Shown here: piece by piece, positions 23,641-38,409 of the stretch
How positions within the stretch are numbered: the stretch's first letter is position 1
How the letters are laid out: the number at the start of each line of letters is the position of its first letter
Assembly (NCBI GenBank): GCA_025094145.1
Contig: JALLLS010000043.1
Span: forward strand, 62,001 to 126,000
DNA: 64,000 nucleotides
Direction: 5' to 3'
DNA from: Spinellus fusiger
Taxonomy: Eukaryota > Mucoromycota > Mucoromycetes > Mucorales > Phycomycetaceae
Made by a program: the position numbers and the translations under genes
Notes under the pieces: model-generated
What the model was told of the DNA's origin: nothing
Database searches by the model: none
The model's input: the letters and a program-made list of their open reading frames with translations, nothing else

Positions 23641-25387
23641 GTTATTATTGTTATTATTGAAAGGTCGAGGACTTTTATAGGAATAAATGAAGCTATGCCT
23701 ATAAGAAAAATAAAAAAATGACGGATTTTAGAGAGTATCTTTGGTTTTTGTGGTTACTATCTTATGAACATGGATATTTGTCCCCAGAATTGAAATAGAG
23801 TGCAACTAAAATTAAAGTTAACTAATACACCTCTAGTGTAGATTCTGCCCTAAGATTGTTGCAGATAGAGACTAATTGGCTTCTAATTGCAAGAAATATG
23901 TTTAGTAATGAAAATAAAACACTGCATCTCTTTATAAACGTTAAAGACCTATGAGTTATAGCCCTAATGCTTTAGTTTAAATAATTCATTTACTGTATGA
24001 ATAATAGTTTTGTTTCTCATTTCTCTGCATTTAATTTTTCTCTTGAATGTTTAGAGTATTTATATGTTTATCATAATTTTTCAAAAGCTCTTATAGGGTG
24101 ACTGACATGCTCAATGCGCAAATAGCACCTACACTCAAAAATAAAATAAAAATTCTTTGAACTGTATGAATAATAGTAATAGACAAATTAAGAAAGTCTT
24201 TTTTCTCACTTTAATCATTTCAATAAAACACGCTTTATTGAAAAGATAAACAACGTGGATGTTTATCTATTTATGATATTCCTATAGCACCATTAATGTT
24301 GCCATGCATAAAAAAAACATTTCTGTACATACCGCCGAAGCCTCCTTACTGAGGGAGATATTTACACTATAATGGAATAGACTTCATTGTAGCTAGATAG
24401 CCTCTAGAAACAATCGTTATCCAAATATACGGGATTTTAGCACAAGACATTGCAGAGACTTATAGTATCACTATCCTACCGTGCGATAAATTTACAACCA
24501 GTTATAAAACTAAATTAGCCACTATCCTACAACAATAACATCAGGAATAAAATACTACTTGCAATCAGTTGAGACATACCAACTGTCAATTGCCATATTT
24601 AAAGATAGGCTATAAATCCCTGAAATGTCATATATTATACAAGCGATGTTATGACATATAAGATATATATTAATAACAATAAAAGAAATGTAATGGCACA
24701 GAGTGGCAGACAAACTTTTATTAATCAATTTTTTTATCATATTCACTCTTTTCTCATAGTGTAGGAGCAAATAAACAGGCTATTGTAATATGAAAATTTG
24801 ATAGTTTATGATGATAGCTCGGTATAATTTTTCTATAGAGATGCACTGTTTTAGTGTGGCCCTACTTATTTTAGTAATATAATGAAAAAGAACAGACTGT
24901 AGAAAAAGAAAAAGACAGCGTAAAGGAGATTAATTATAATTCACAGACTCCGTTTCATGCCTAAAGTTACTGCATAACTTGGGATTGATTGATCTATCTT
25001 ATATAGTTATGTAATCTTCTTTTTATACCATGTATACAATCCCTATGTCTATTATTAATTCTCAATTGTGATGTTATTTTATCTCTTATCACCATTATAG
25101 CATGCTAGAACAGTGCCAGTATTGTAGTTTTTACTTTTAAAAATGAACCTAATTGAATATGAGCCTGTTTCTAAAACTTAAATTTAGCATTAATTGACAT
25201 GAATTATCAGTGCATCGATAGTACTTGCATATATTAATTTGAGTAATTTGGCAAGTAGTATCTACCATAGTTTAGGGACGCTATTCTCCTATTTACTCCT
25301 TTAGTAGCTATCCCAAGTATAAATAGTTCATAGAAGGCATTCTAAAAGACAATTGCACTCAAATTCTTCAAATTCATTAACATAAAC
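23109..25387. other. AT-rich gap; transposon debris and the hexosaminidase promoter
   Basis: No supported gene. It includes a (TTA)n microsatellite at about 23609-23660 and the inverted piece of the 19.5 kb repeat near 24112-24165. The last 100 bp before 25388 (TATAAATAG at about 25318) look like the promoter of the hexosaminidase gene, with a TATA-like sequence about 70 bp upstream of the ATG. Confidence 0.5.
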
Positions 25388-27171
25388 ATGAAGTTTTTAT
25401 CGCTTGTTGTTGCTGCAACCTTGGTGGCTACCTTGGAGGCAAGAACCTTACTCTTTCCCGCTCCCCGATCTGTTGAATGGACCCAATATGCAGCTCAGCT
25501 TGCTCCAGGATTCAGATTTACTGGTATTCGTAATCTACACGTTAAATCAGCTGCCAAGCGCTACCATTCTATAATTAAGTCTGAAAAATGGCAGCCCGTC
25601 TACGCTCAGATGGATCCTGTAGGTCTGACTCATGCACCTCCACTGAGAAGATTAAAAGTGAAAGTTAAATCCAACAATGTAAAGCTCGATATGAATATAA
25701 GTGAAAGATATTCCTTGGACATTCCCATTACAGGCGTTGAGGGCATATTAGAGGCAGATACATGGGTGGGTGCTCTGCGTGGTCTAGAAACATTTTCACA
25801 GCTTGTCTTGAACAACGTTGTGCATACTGTCTCCATCAAAGATTCACCAACCTATTCTCATCGAGGAGTTTTATTGGATACATCGCGCCATTTCTTTCCT
25901 CTCAAGGATATTCTCAGAACATTGGATGCCATGGCTTTTAACAAAATGAATGTACTCCACTGGCATGCAACCGATTCCCAGGCATGGCCACTCTACTTCA
26001 AATCTCACCCTGAGCTTACCGATAAAGGTGCTTACTCGTCAAAGGAAGTTTACTCTAAGAAGGATATCAAAAAGATACACAAGTATGCTGAATCGCGTGG
26101 TGTACGTGTTGTAATTGAAGTGGATATGCCAGCCCACACTGCCTCTATTGCCATGTCCCACCCCGAGTTTGTTGTGTGCAGTGATGAATTCTGGACTGAT
26201 TTCTCAACTGAACCACCTGCAGGCCAATTGAATCCATTAAATAATGATGCTTGGGAATTGGTGAAGGATGTGATTGATGAAGCAGCAGGCAATTTCCCTG
26301 ATACTTTGTTCCATACGGGTGGTGATGAGATTAATACAAATTGTTGGGAGAGCAATTCTGATATTACAAGCTTCACAACCATCAATAATATGACTACCAT
26401 GGGATTGTGGAATGATTGGGAGAACAAGCTGCTTAACTTTGTCATTAAGAAGAAAAAGAGACCTGTTGTTTGGGAAGATGCTCTTCAAAATGGCGGTACA
26501 CTGCCATCCCAGACAGTAGTTCAAGTGTGGACAACCTCAGCCTCCAACTACACTTCTCTAGGACACGATGTCATTCTATCTCCTTCTGATTACTTTTATC
26601 TAGACTGCGGTCATGGAGGATGGGTGGGTAGTGATCATCGCTATATCTCGACCACACAGACAGAAACTGTTGACGATACTTTCAACTATGGGGGTTCGGG
26701 TGGTTCATGGTGCAGTCCCTTTAAGGTATATTTATATTTATATATATTTATATATATCTATATATAAAAGATATATTAATGAGATGTATAGACTTGGCAG
26801 AGAATCTATAGCTATGACATGACAATGGGTGTTTCTGAAAATGCTCAAGGAAAAGTTCTGGGAGGGTAAGTGGTATCCTTACTATTTATAATAATGTGTC
26901 CATTAGTGAAGTGGCTTTATGGTCTGAACAGACTGATAAACATGTATTGGATGGTCGTTTATGGCCTCGTGCTGCTGCCGCTGCTGAAATCTACTGGTCT
27001 GGTAGTTATAATGAGAATAACAAGCGTCGCACAGTAGAAGAAGTCGAGCCTCGCTTTTATGATTGGGTATACCGACTCCAGGAGCGTGGTATTGATGCTG
27101 AGCCTGTTCAGCCCAAGTGGTGCAGCCGTCATCCACAGAAATGCAACCTCAACCCTTTCAAATATACTTAA
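25388..27171 (+). CDS. Secreted beta-N-acetylhexosaminidase (GH20)
   Basis: Removes terminal N-acetylglucosamine from chitin oligomers and glycans; it acts outside the cell or in the vacuole. Three exons, 25388-26725, 26792-26865 and 26907-27171, give 558 aa, typical of fungal GH20 enzymes. The signal peptide is MKFLSLVVAATLVATLEA. An N-terminal GH20b domain (to about residue 150) precedes the TIM barrel. Hallmarks: RGVLLDTSRHFFP, LHWHATDSQAWPL and FHTGGDEINTNCW with the catalytic Asp-Glu pair, then VVWEDAL and YLDCGHGGW. Exon 3 restores WSEQTDKHVLDGRLWPRAAA. The last Cys-rich piece (WCSRHPQKCNL) is usual. Tail to tail with the trehalose gene, 305 bp apart. Confidence 0.96.
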
Positions 27172-27476
27172 TGCAGTGTTGATACCCTTAATATACCATA
27201 TAGTAGAGGTGAAATTTATGAAGTATAGATATCATCACATTAGCATACATTAAAACATATCCAAACATCAGTGAAATAAACAATAACAACCAAACGTTTT
27301 TTTAATAGTCATACTACTACTAACACCACCACCACCAACAACAACAATACATTAAGTTTGTACCATACATACTCCCATCATAAGTGTGGGTCTATTTCCC
27401 AATAGATAACACTTCATCTATATTTTGTGTCATAGAAAGAATCAAACTAAATACACAGCCAACATTTTATTAACTT
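27172..27476. terminator. Shared 3' region between hexosaminidase and Tps2-like genes
   Basis: The AT-rich 305-bp space holds both 3' UTRs. AATAAA-like motifs occur (for example AAATAAACAATAA near 27275). A short CAC/AAC trinucleotide tract lies at about 27322-27350. No gene is seen. Confidence 0.45.
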
Positions 27477-30400
27477 TCAACTTTTATCTATTTCCATTGC
27501 TTTGGCCAATAATCCAAGTGTATTGACAATATCATCACTGGTCTTCACATGCCAATTGGCCATGGATTTCTTTTCAGCAGGACCCACTGCAATAGAATAC
27601 ACAGGTGTGTCTTGTTGTAGTCCAATTAAAGGAAGAGAGGTTGCCTCTGGTTGTGAGTTGACTCTAAAATGCTTTGCTGCACTTAATACTCTGAACATAT
27701 CTTCGTCTGTCTTATCATCTCCCGCACATGCCACAAAGTCAGCATCCGGATGTTGAGCAAGAATCTTTTTCACAATCTCTCCCTTGTTAATAGAGAGTGG
27801 CCGTACTTCAAGATTCTTCTTTCCCACAAGAATTTCTACAGGACGTTTAGAGACTACAGCATTCTCAAGATGGTTTTGACACTCTTTGGCTTGGAAAGCA
27901 CTGCCAAAAAAGGTCAAAAAGAATGGATTGGTAAAATACACCTACCCATAAACAACGTCTGCTAAACGGTAGTGCCATGTAATAGATGATTTCTTGTGCT
28001 CTACAAAACTGCCTTGCGTTCTTTCCGTGTAATAATCAAAGATTTCTGTAACATCTTGTTTCCAGCTCATATCTACATTCTTCAGATTGTTAGTCCAGGT
28101 GTCTTGACCTGCTAATTTGAAAAAGCAGCCGTGTTCAGCACTCATATTGAGTCCTTGGATATGGCCCAGCCATTCTACTAGGGTGCTTTGATCTCGACCC
28201 GAGACTACCCAAACAGTGTTACGTGGATCATTGCACAATGTAGTTAATGATTGCATCATGCCTTCTGAAGGTTTTGCGTCGTCTGGTACAGGTACAATCC
28301 GAGTCAATGTTCCCTTTTTTTTTAAAAAAAAAAAAAGAAAAGAAAGAAAAGAAAAGAAAAGAAAAGAAAATACAGTAAGAATGCATTTCTCATTAGAGGA
28401 AAAAGGATAACTTACATCATAGTCGAAGAACATAAGACGCTTCTTGGAGGTTTTGTAATCCACCACAAATTTATCCATGTCTAGTAAAGGTGCTGCATGA
28501 GAGTTCAATGTTCTTTCTTCTGTTGCAGAAACAAGCTGCTTTACAAATGAATGTGCCCAAAAGGAAGCAGAATGGCTTGTTACTTGATTGTACAGTTGCT
28601 GTTATGATAATAATAATAATAATGATAATAATAATAATAATAATAACAACAACAACAACAATAAAGAGTTAGCACATTATAATAAACATAGCCCCGCATA
28701 CTCACTTGATGACGGGTCGCCTTTTCTTCCTCTGACATTTCCAATGCATCATACAGTGCTTTGGCCACCCCAGTATAGTCAAATGGATTGACGAGCAATG
28801 CTGCACTCAAAGAACCAGCTGTTCCTGTGAACTCTGAGAGAACCAATGGACCGTGGTTCTCATGCTGACAGATAATGTATTCTAATGAAGTTGTATTCAT
28901 ACCATCCCGTACGCTTGTAATCATCCCCACATCTGCCACTGATAACAAGGCATAGTATTCATCCCGATCGATGTTTTGGTGATAATGATGGATAGGCGTA
29001 AATTCAAGTGAGCCATACACACCATTAATATGGCTAATGATCTCAGACACCTTGTTCTCTAACTTGGTATGATCGCCATGGGTGGGAGTTGTGACTTGGA
29101 GCAACACCACTCTATTACGCCATTCTGGATACGCAGCCAAGAACTTCTCAAAAGCGTGCAACTTTTGTAAAACACCTTTTGTTGTATCCAACTTGTCACG
29201 CCCAACAATGATCTTTTTGCCGGTATACATGTCACGAATGGCTTGTATTTTAGGAGAGACGCCTGATTCTTTGCGGAAGTTATCCACCCGTGTGGCATCA
29301 ATACCAATAGGAAATATGCCTACAGAGACATTGTGGCCATCAATATCAATGCCAGTCTGTGTAGATTCACAGCCCAAGACACGTGTGCTTGAGGATATAA
29401 AGTGACGAGCATAAGAGTAGGTCTATCATGCATTGTTTAAGAATCTATGGTATGCTATGAATGGTATACATTTTTTTCTTTTTTTTTTCTTTTTACTAGT
29501 GAGGGTTTCTTATTCTCTTCTTCTTACCTGGAATCCCACAAGATTAGCACCTAATATGCCCCGTAGGATTTCGTTTCTAGCTGATCATCCATATTAAGCC
29601 ATTGTATCTATTCATGGTAAGAGACGTACTTGTTAAGCAGCGGAATATCTCTGAACTGGGAAAAGTAGCATGTAGGAATATTCCTACAGCAGCATCAGGT
29701 AATTTGGCACGTAGCATGGCAGGCACAAGAAGAAGATGGTAGTCCTGAATGAAAACTATAGCTTGCATTCAATGCTACTGTGTTGTGAATGTTATAATTC
29801 ATGGCTTACCAATGTCTCCTGGTCGATACTGTTCAATGACAGTGTCTGCAAACTTACGGTTGACAGCTACATAGTCTTCCCAGTTTTGTTTTTCAGCACG
29901 ACCATCAGATGTTGAACTCCACACAATATAATGAAACAATGGCCATAATACTTATTGGTTCATTAGAGGACACAGTGTAAGGGCAGGAGTTGGGATTAGG
30001 ATGCCTATGACACACAGATAGATAGTATTACCTTCTTTACAGTAGCCTTCATAATGACCACGCGATGCATCTCCAAGAAAGACAGGCACAATATTAGCAG
30101 TTCTCCACAACAAATCCTTCAGTTTGGATTTATCATTCTCTAATATCTTATAAGACGGAATTTCTTTCTTGGTGCCTTTAATAAGAATATTGCCTGTCCA
30201 CCCAATATGAACTGTCTCCCAAGAATCTCTCAAGCTCTGTAATCCTGCATGAAGAGCAGCATGATCACGACCCTCCTCCACTGTCCAGTCTGCAGCATGA
30301 AATTTGGCTCTCAAAGTACGAGTGCGGTGGTGGTGACGGGCAAGTTTAGAAATAGGAGCTGCTTCTACTGTGTCGATTTCTTCATCGTGTTTCCTAGGTG

Positions 30401-30644
30401 ACTTTGCATACGAGCGAACTGAAAAGGGTGTGGGGGGTGCAGGAGGAGAAAGGAGTTCAATGATGGGTGAAGCAGAAGAAGCCCATACAATGTTATAGGG
30501 TATTTTATGAGTAACGTTGATAATGCGTCCTGGTATTCTGGGTGGATTTCCTGCAAGCGGAAGAAGATCTGCTACTTTATCAGCTGTGAGGGGAGAAAAG
30601 GGAGTCATTGGAGTGAAGAATGGGCTTGCTCTGAGAAGAAACAC
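27477..30644 (-). CDS. TPS2: Trehalose-6-phosphate phosphatase with TPS-like domain (Tps2 type)
   Basis: Forms trehalose from trehalose-6-phosphate, with a GT20 domain in front, as in yeast Tps2 of the trehalose synthase complex. Exons on the minus strand: 30644 or 30608 to 30032, 29950-29810, 29755-29630, 29580-29528, 29422-28706, 28598-28416, 28313-27946 and 27900-27477. All phases agree and give 862-874 aa. N-terminal landmark: RIINVTHKIPYNI. GT20 part: VWSSTSDGRAEKQNWEDYVA, VFIQDYHLLLVPAMLR, IIVGRDKLDTTKGV and RDGMNTTSLEYI (the Tps2-like form). HAD phosphatase motifs: FFDYDGTLTR, VWVVSGRDQ and CAGDDKTDEDMFR are intact, so phosphatase activity is expected. The start is uncertain: an acceptor-like TTCTTCTCAG lies just before SPFFTPM, so a further 5' exon is possible (ORF at 30908-30690). 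Confidence 0.93.
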
Positions 30645-33600
30645 TTATTGCATTTATGTCACTGTCTTTTTGGCACAACAGACAGTTCCTTATGTGTCTG
30701 GGATTGAAATGGAATAGAATAGAGACCCTCTCCATCCCATGACCTGTATTGTGACTGGTTTATGTAAGCAAGTAAAAAAAAAAGGGTTGTAATAAGGACT
30801 CCATGACAGAAAATAAGAGCCAATAAGAACTAAGGCAGAGGTATCAAAGAGAAAGACAGGCTTACTTTCTGATACATACTTGAGGAGTGTTCTAGTATTG
30901 AACTTCAATTATGAATCACTATGTTGGTGATGCCGGTGGTATTGTTTATGGAATGAATATGACACACATAGATATCTAGCCTGATTAGAATAGATAATGA
31001 AATTCCAATTGTTACCCATCTACAAAAAAGAAGAGAAAAAAGAAAAAAGAAAAAAGAAAAAAGAGAGCCTAAACCTACATTAATGTATAGCTGTTGATGA
31101 ATCTGTATGTATTTCTTATATGACTGGCCAACACTGTCCGTCATGCATGGCTACTGTTACTTGAATATCATAAGAACAATGGACCAAGGTCTGCTCAGTC
31201 AGCAAGACACACCTCATAAAATAGATGATTTGTTTGTATTTACTTTGTATTTTCTGGATTGAGAGAATTCCTTTAGTTGGGTGGAAAGAGAATACCTATT
31301 GAGTCTCAGGTGAATCTGAAAATAGTAAGCCTACCTTATATTCAATAGATACACTGCATTGCTATAACAAGAGGCATTGGCTGTTTATTAGAAAAAGAAG
31401 AGGTGCTATAACTATTATTATAGTACTTTATTGCCTTGTGACTAGTATATGTTGATGGTGACTTTTGGATAATGAGAATAAAGTACCCTTGTGGCTTCAG
31501 AAGAAGCTGAAGAGAGTATTGAGATGTTTTGTTTTTTATTTCCTACTTCTTCATCCTGCTTATATTAACTTGTTTAAATAGTTAAGGCTAATGTCTACCA
31601 TCTCTATCCTGCCTGTAGGTATTTAGAAAAGGAATAAATTACAATAAATTACAATAAATTACAATGATATACCTAACCACAGTATTAGCTAGATTCAGTC
31701 TTTCATTGGGTGTAGTTAAATAGAGTGTATCTCCACCTACTCACGGATTTAATAGAAATAAGATACAACTCATCTGTTTGAATCATAGAACACTATTTAG
31801 GGTACTTTGAATCGACTGATACTAATTTCCAATGTAAATATCAATGGCTGTATTTATTGGTATGTGCAATGAATAATAAAATAATAGAATAGTAAAATAA
31901 TAGAATAGTAAAATAATAGAATAGTAAAATAATAGAATAGTAAAATAATAGAATAGTAAAATAATAGAATAGTAAAATAATAAAATAATAAAATAATAAA
32001 ATAATAAAATAGTAGAATAATAAAATAATAAAATAATAAATAGACTGCAATGACAAAACAATCAAAAGAGAGACAAATAAGATGAATTTATGGTTCACAT
32101 CACAAATATTTATTCAGAATAAAATAGACACTATCCAACAGTACTTAACAGTGAAATAACTGTCCTTTATATATTTCAATTATTTTTTCAGTACAAAGAG
32201 TAGAGAAGAAGAAAGAAAGGCAGACCCTTGCTTGACAAAATAAAATGAAAAATTTAGTTTCCTAATCTAAACAAAACAAAAGTTCATGCCACCAATCATA
32301 GAGATACAAAGATTTAAAGATACGTTAATTACCTTAAATATTATATAACACTCTAGGGTGTACGTGTGCCCACTGACTGTTTTACAGCAGTCCAGGAGAC
32401 AATAAAATAGTATAAACATAGCTTATTTCATTCATCAAAAATATAAACTTCCATTCCAGGGATATTTATTTCTGTCTATAGAAAGGACCAAAAATAGAGT
32501 GAAAGGGATAAAGCAGAGTGAATAGATTCGAATGACAGTAACATCTCCTGGTGTCTAGAAAGAAAAGAAAGAAGCAAGTATGAGTACTTGACATCGATCC
32601 TGTGTCGTGGTTGCAAATCTCAATCTTACCAAGGGGTATAAGTAGATTTCAATGGCCGATAAAATAGAGCATAGAAACAGTGCGACATATCACGCATAAT
32701 CCGAAAAATCTTTATTGAGAGACTATTTTTTAGCACAAAATATTATAAATCTCTTTTTATGGTGATAAAGTGGTCTACAGAAATTGATAAATGATTTTTA
32801 TTTATTTATTTAAAAATAGTCTTAAAGACTTAATTCCTTTGACAAATGAGACGATTCTCCCTCCATCGACATGAGGCTATGCAAAACAATATTACCACAA
32901 CCACAATTTTTAACCAATAGCATGCATTGATCTATTTTCTTGTAAAGAGATTGGTCTATTCCCAGTAAGCGTACAGGATATAGATACGTAGTTACCCAAA
33001 CAAACATGCAGTTTTTAAGTATTTACATTTAAATAAACTCCTCATCTACCTTATAACAAAGGTAATAATTCACACTCTCAGATAGAGTACTGAGTATTGT
33101 CTTGTTCTTCTCTGTGGCTGTATTATCTTCTACTTAGTCCAGATCAGTTCTGGCCATTTCTCTATGTGTCTGTTTATATCTACATTATATATGTTTTATT
33201 TTAATAATAATAATAATAATAAAACATAGTTCAAAATAAGAATCTTTTCTCGATAGACATGCAAAAAAAAAGGGGGGGGGACTAAAGAGTGATACATGAC
33301 GGCCAAGGAGATGGAGACATCAGAAACGTGAGTAAAATACTATCGTAATAGTACATTAAGACGGAGACAGCCTATAATTGTATGAGTTTATTTTATGTTT
33401 ATTTTTTGTATGAAATATTCTTATGCCACTGCTGCTCAGTCCTATGTCGCAATAAATAGTATAACGGAACTGCTCATTATTATATGGAGTAATTAGGTTA
33501 TTAAAAACTCGATATAATTTATGACACCGACAATAAGTGTAAATATATTTAATCTGTCAGATAACTCCAAATCGTAAATAACCAATTCCAAAAGGCAACG

Positions 33601-34043
33601 GAAAAAAAAAAGAAAAAAAAAAAGAAAAAAAAAGGTGAAATAAATAGTATTATTAATAGTAGTATTATTAATAGTAGTATTATTAATAGTAGTAGTAGTG
33701 GTGTTAGTAGTAGTAGTAGTGGTAGTCATAGCGACAGTAGTGGTGTTAGTGCCATCAACAGATAAACTATTACTTGGTAAAAAGAAAAACAAGATAATAA
33801 GTAAATTAATAAAAACTAATGTTCTCTACAGAAGTACAAAAAATACAATTATAGTATAAAATATAAAAAAAAGAATAAAAAAAAAAGATCAAGAATCGAT
33901 CAATGCAGACGGGGGGTAAATCCTTGCTGGTGTTGATGTCTCTTGTATTGGTGATGCTGTTGTGTGAAGAATGATACTGTTTGGTAATGATACTGTTCGT
34001 ATTACCCATTGTATTTTTGTATTTTTGTTTGTTTTTTGTTTGT
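30645..34043. other. 3.4 kb intergenic region, AT-rich, with tandem repeats
   Basis: No gene I can support. Contents: possible 5' exon of the trehalose gene (30908-30690, minus), four tandem AATAAATTAC units near 31635-31675, a large minisatellite at 31868-32045, short AAT repeats near 33205-33222, a G9 run at about 33273, and TAGTAT/TAGTAG trinucleotides at 33643-33745. A 61-aa minus ORF at 33007-32822 (CMLLVKNCGCGNIVLHSLMS) looks more protein-like than its surroundings, but I could not extend or identify it. Confidence 0.5.
31868..32045. repeat. 15-nt minisatellite (AATAGAATAGTAAAA units)
   Basis: At least seven near-perfect 15-nt units (AAAATAATAGAATAGT) grade into AAAATAAT units. The minus-strand ORFs across it (FYYFIILLFYYS repeats) are translations of the repeat only. 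Confidence 0.92.
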
Positions 34044-35302
34044 TCATCGCCGCTCTACATCCACTTGGTTCATAGGCAGGTCATACGATTGATTATACTT
34101 CTTGCAGTCAACCCAAGAACCACGTTCATCAAATATGCCCAATGCACGAAGTCGAATATCAAGACCATCTGCATACATACAGAACCACATAAGCCATTGT
34201 GTGCCAAGGGGATGAGGTTGCCATGTCAAGTACTCATAGACATGGTTAGCTTTTTCAGCAGACATCCGGGATTTAAAGACATCGAGTGTTGTGTTGTGTG
34301 TGAATCCAAACATATAATGTAGCGAGCATTCTTGAATGTACTGCATATAGATGTTCCATGTTGTGTATACAATGTCTGTTTAACATACTCTTTTTAGTCA
34401 AAAGTCCTACCCTCTATTATGCGACTTACATATTGCTAATAAAACATCAATTGAATAATGAAAATGGGTGAACAAAATCATAAGTATAGCAGAGAGCACA
34501 ATAGCGTAGGCAATCCAGTTGAAAATACGTCGTACCCTTGAATGGATACGCCATACCATTACACAGGACATCATGAGTGAGGTGTGTCCAGAAAAGATGT
34601 TATCGGTACAAGTCATTCCTGATCCGCCCATAATAGAGAAGAGGAATCCGAAGCGTTCTGCTGCATTGCCATTGATGGAGATGGGATCTACTTGGCAGTT
34701 GTTGTAAAGTGGAGAAGGCAGTTGCGTAACGACAAGGGTCATGCCTCTAAAGACGTACAGTGTTCCCATAATAAACAGCCATCGACGAAGCATGATCCAT
34801 CTTGTAGTCCAATCGGGTGATTGAAGAATAAACATCACAAGTGTGTAGATGACGGTGGCAGCCATAAGGTAGTTGACGATTTGAAAGTTTTTTATAAAGG
34901 GGAAAGCATCAAAGGCAAGATCACCCAAGGGGTACTGTAGATAGAGTGATATAATAATAATAAGTTTCAAATGTATCTTTTACTGTTCTTGGTTATGCTT
35001 ACTTTTGGTTGCAGAGTAGATGAATATCGCATATCACTTAATTCAGCTAAAAAGGTCTCCACCAACCCACACACAATTAACCATGCCACACCAACAAGAA
35101 CACGCAAGAATTCATGATTAAAGAAGATATAGATGATATCTTTCCATGATTGGATAGAAGCAGGAGGAGCTAATCGAAGCTTAACAGGGCCTATTCTCTG
35201 CCAATTTGCTGCCAAAGAAGCAGCAGCAGTGGGCAGAGAGTGGATAAGGAATGAATTCTCCGTAGAGGGGAAAAATAAGGTATGAGCCCAACTCCAAGCC
35301 AT
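34044..35302 (-). CDS. Sphingomyelin synthase-like ceramide phosphotransferase
   Basis: Integral membrane protein of the PAP2_C/sphingomyelin synthase family, which transfers a phospho-headgroup from a phospholipid to ceramide. Exons on the minus strand, 35302-35003, 34934-34430 and 34375-34044, join in frame to 378 aa, near SMS size. Motifs in order: RGMTLVVTQLPSP (D2-like), GSGMTCTDNIFSGHTSLMM (D3, first catalytic His) and THFHYSIDVLLAIYIVYTTW (D4, second His and Asp), so the H-H-D triad is intact. About six hydrophobic segments are visible. The ATG at 35302 may not be the true start: the frame stays open upstream (LLLYFCL before the Met), so a 5' exon could exist. Whether the headgroup is choline, ethanolamine or inositol phosphate cannot be told from this. 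Confidence 0.85.
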
Positions 35303-35932
35303 CAAACAGAAGTAAAGAAGAAGGAAAGCTTATTCAACAGATGAGTGCTAATATAAAGAAAAATTAAAAATTAAAAATTAAAAAAAAATAATAGATAATT
35401 GATAATAGATAATAATTGATAATAGATAATAGATAATAGATAACAAATAACAAATAAAAAATAACAAATAACAAGATGACTAACTGGCTGACTGGCTGAC
35501 TGGCTGACTGGATATATCGCCTTTGCAGTGAATGATTGAATTAACTTTTTATACTCACTGCAGGCGCAAGACAAACAGACATATTAAGTACACACTATTG
35601 TAAGTCAGCTGATAAGTGGCATAGCAAAACAGCTATTCTTTGCGTTGGTCCCCCTTCTTTATCATGTCTTCTCTGCTAATATTTTTTAAAACATAGAACC
35701 AATTCCACCTGCTTATCAACAACTCCTCTTTCCTTCTATGGAAATCAACAGATCTTTATTTACTACAAATGGGTGTGTGGGGCTACACTAACAAAATACA
35801 GAGGGCCACTAATAACTTGTTTGAGAGGAATTGTCCATTTGATTATTTTTTTTAAAAAAAAAAAATATATAAAAAACAAAAATATACACACATAAATCTA
35901 GTTTAGTGGGTGTTCAGGCACTTTTATATAAG
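35303..35932. other. Intergenic between SMS-like gene and GDP-fucose synthase
   Basis: It holds A-rich and TAATAGATAA-like repeats (35360-35475) and four GACTGGCT units (35478-35510). A possible upstream exon of the SMS-like gene starts at an ATG near 35582 (MSVCLAPA, donor GTGAGT), but its phase does not fit. The right part is the 3' UTR of the fucose gene. Confidence 0.5.
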
Positions 35933-37429
<1,497 letters not shown>

Positions 37430-37920
37430 GGCAGATGAGTAACAGATGAAGAAACAGATGAAGAAAAATAAAGTCTCATGAGCCACGTTTCTAGGCACCC
37501 GTAGAAACACCCTCACTGACTCCGAAAAGAGATGATTGGATGCCTTCCATAAGATCGACCAGAGGAGGGTTGGCATGGTGAATTCTGTGTCCAGAGTATT
37601 GGGCGGTTGTTGAAATATCTGAGGGTGTGGTAGCAGTGGTGCTGGTACTGATGACAGTCACTCCACACTGGAGCAGACACACTCACTCCATCTCTTGCCT
37701 TCAAGGATCCTCTCAGTACCAGTACATATGACGTCATTGGTGAGGAGACACCTACTGTGCAAAGTGAAGAGGGAAAGAACCTAATCTACTGTTCTAAAAC
37801 ACCGCTTCTTTTTATTTTTTATTTTTTATTTTTTTATTTTATTTTAATAGTTAGCTCATTACACTAGGGAGGAATCCCCACCCTACTTTTGCTGACTGTC
37901 ATTATTATTGCTCTTTTACT
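37430..37920. promoter_or_regulatory. Bidirectional promoter region of GDP-fucose synthase and SEC24
   Basis: The 491 bp between two divergent start codons. It contains a T-rich tract of repeated TTTTTATTT units at 37806-37848, about 70 bp before the SEC24 ATG, and GATGAAGAAACAGATGAAG repeats beside the other ATG. Minus-strand ORFs here show no family resemblance. Confidence 0.5.
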
Positions 37921-38377
37921 ATGAACACTGGCCAACCACTTCTCACGCGACCTATGCGTCCACAACCAGCACCACGACCTATCCAGCCCAGACCACAGCC
38001 CCAAGCACCGATGCATATACAGCAACAGCAACAGCAACAGCAACAACAACCTCATGCACCAGGTAAAAAGAATAGAATAGAGTAGAATAGACACAAACAG
38101 ACCATAGCAATAGTCTCTTATACTTCTACTAGCTACACGTCCACTGTTGCCCATGATGAGACCCACTCAACCCAATACACCTCTTCCCTTCCAACGTCCT
38201 CCTCCCCATCCCCATGCCATACCCTCAGGCATACCCACGGCACAGGGACAGGCGGACCTTGTGGCTCCTATGCAAACAATGCAAGTGCAGCCACCCAACC
38301 CCACCGCGTTGACTCAAGTAATAGATAAGATTGACTCCTTTCGCTAATTATCTCTGCATAGGCGCCCACCCACCACC

Positions 38378-38409
<32 letters not shown>

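Noticed and set aside
30690..30908. Possible first exon of the Tps2-like gene
   Set aside because: No donor joins it in phase to the acceptor at about 30631; kept only as an uncertainty in that entry.
31822..32098. Two minus-strand ORFs of Phe/Tyr/Ile repeats
   Set aside because: Pure translation of a 15-nt minisatellite.
32822..33007. 61-aa minus ORF with NCGCGNIVLHS
   Set aside because: Protein-like but isolated; no exon to join and no known family.
35371..35582. Possible first exon of the SMS-like gene (MSVCLAPA, donor GTGAGT)
   Set aside because: Phase does not fit the open frame upstream of 35302, and the rest of the ORF is simple repeat.
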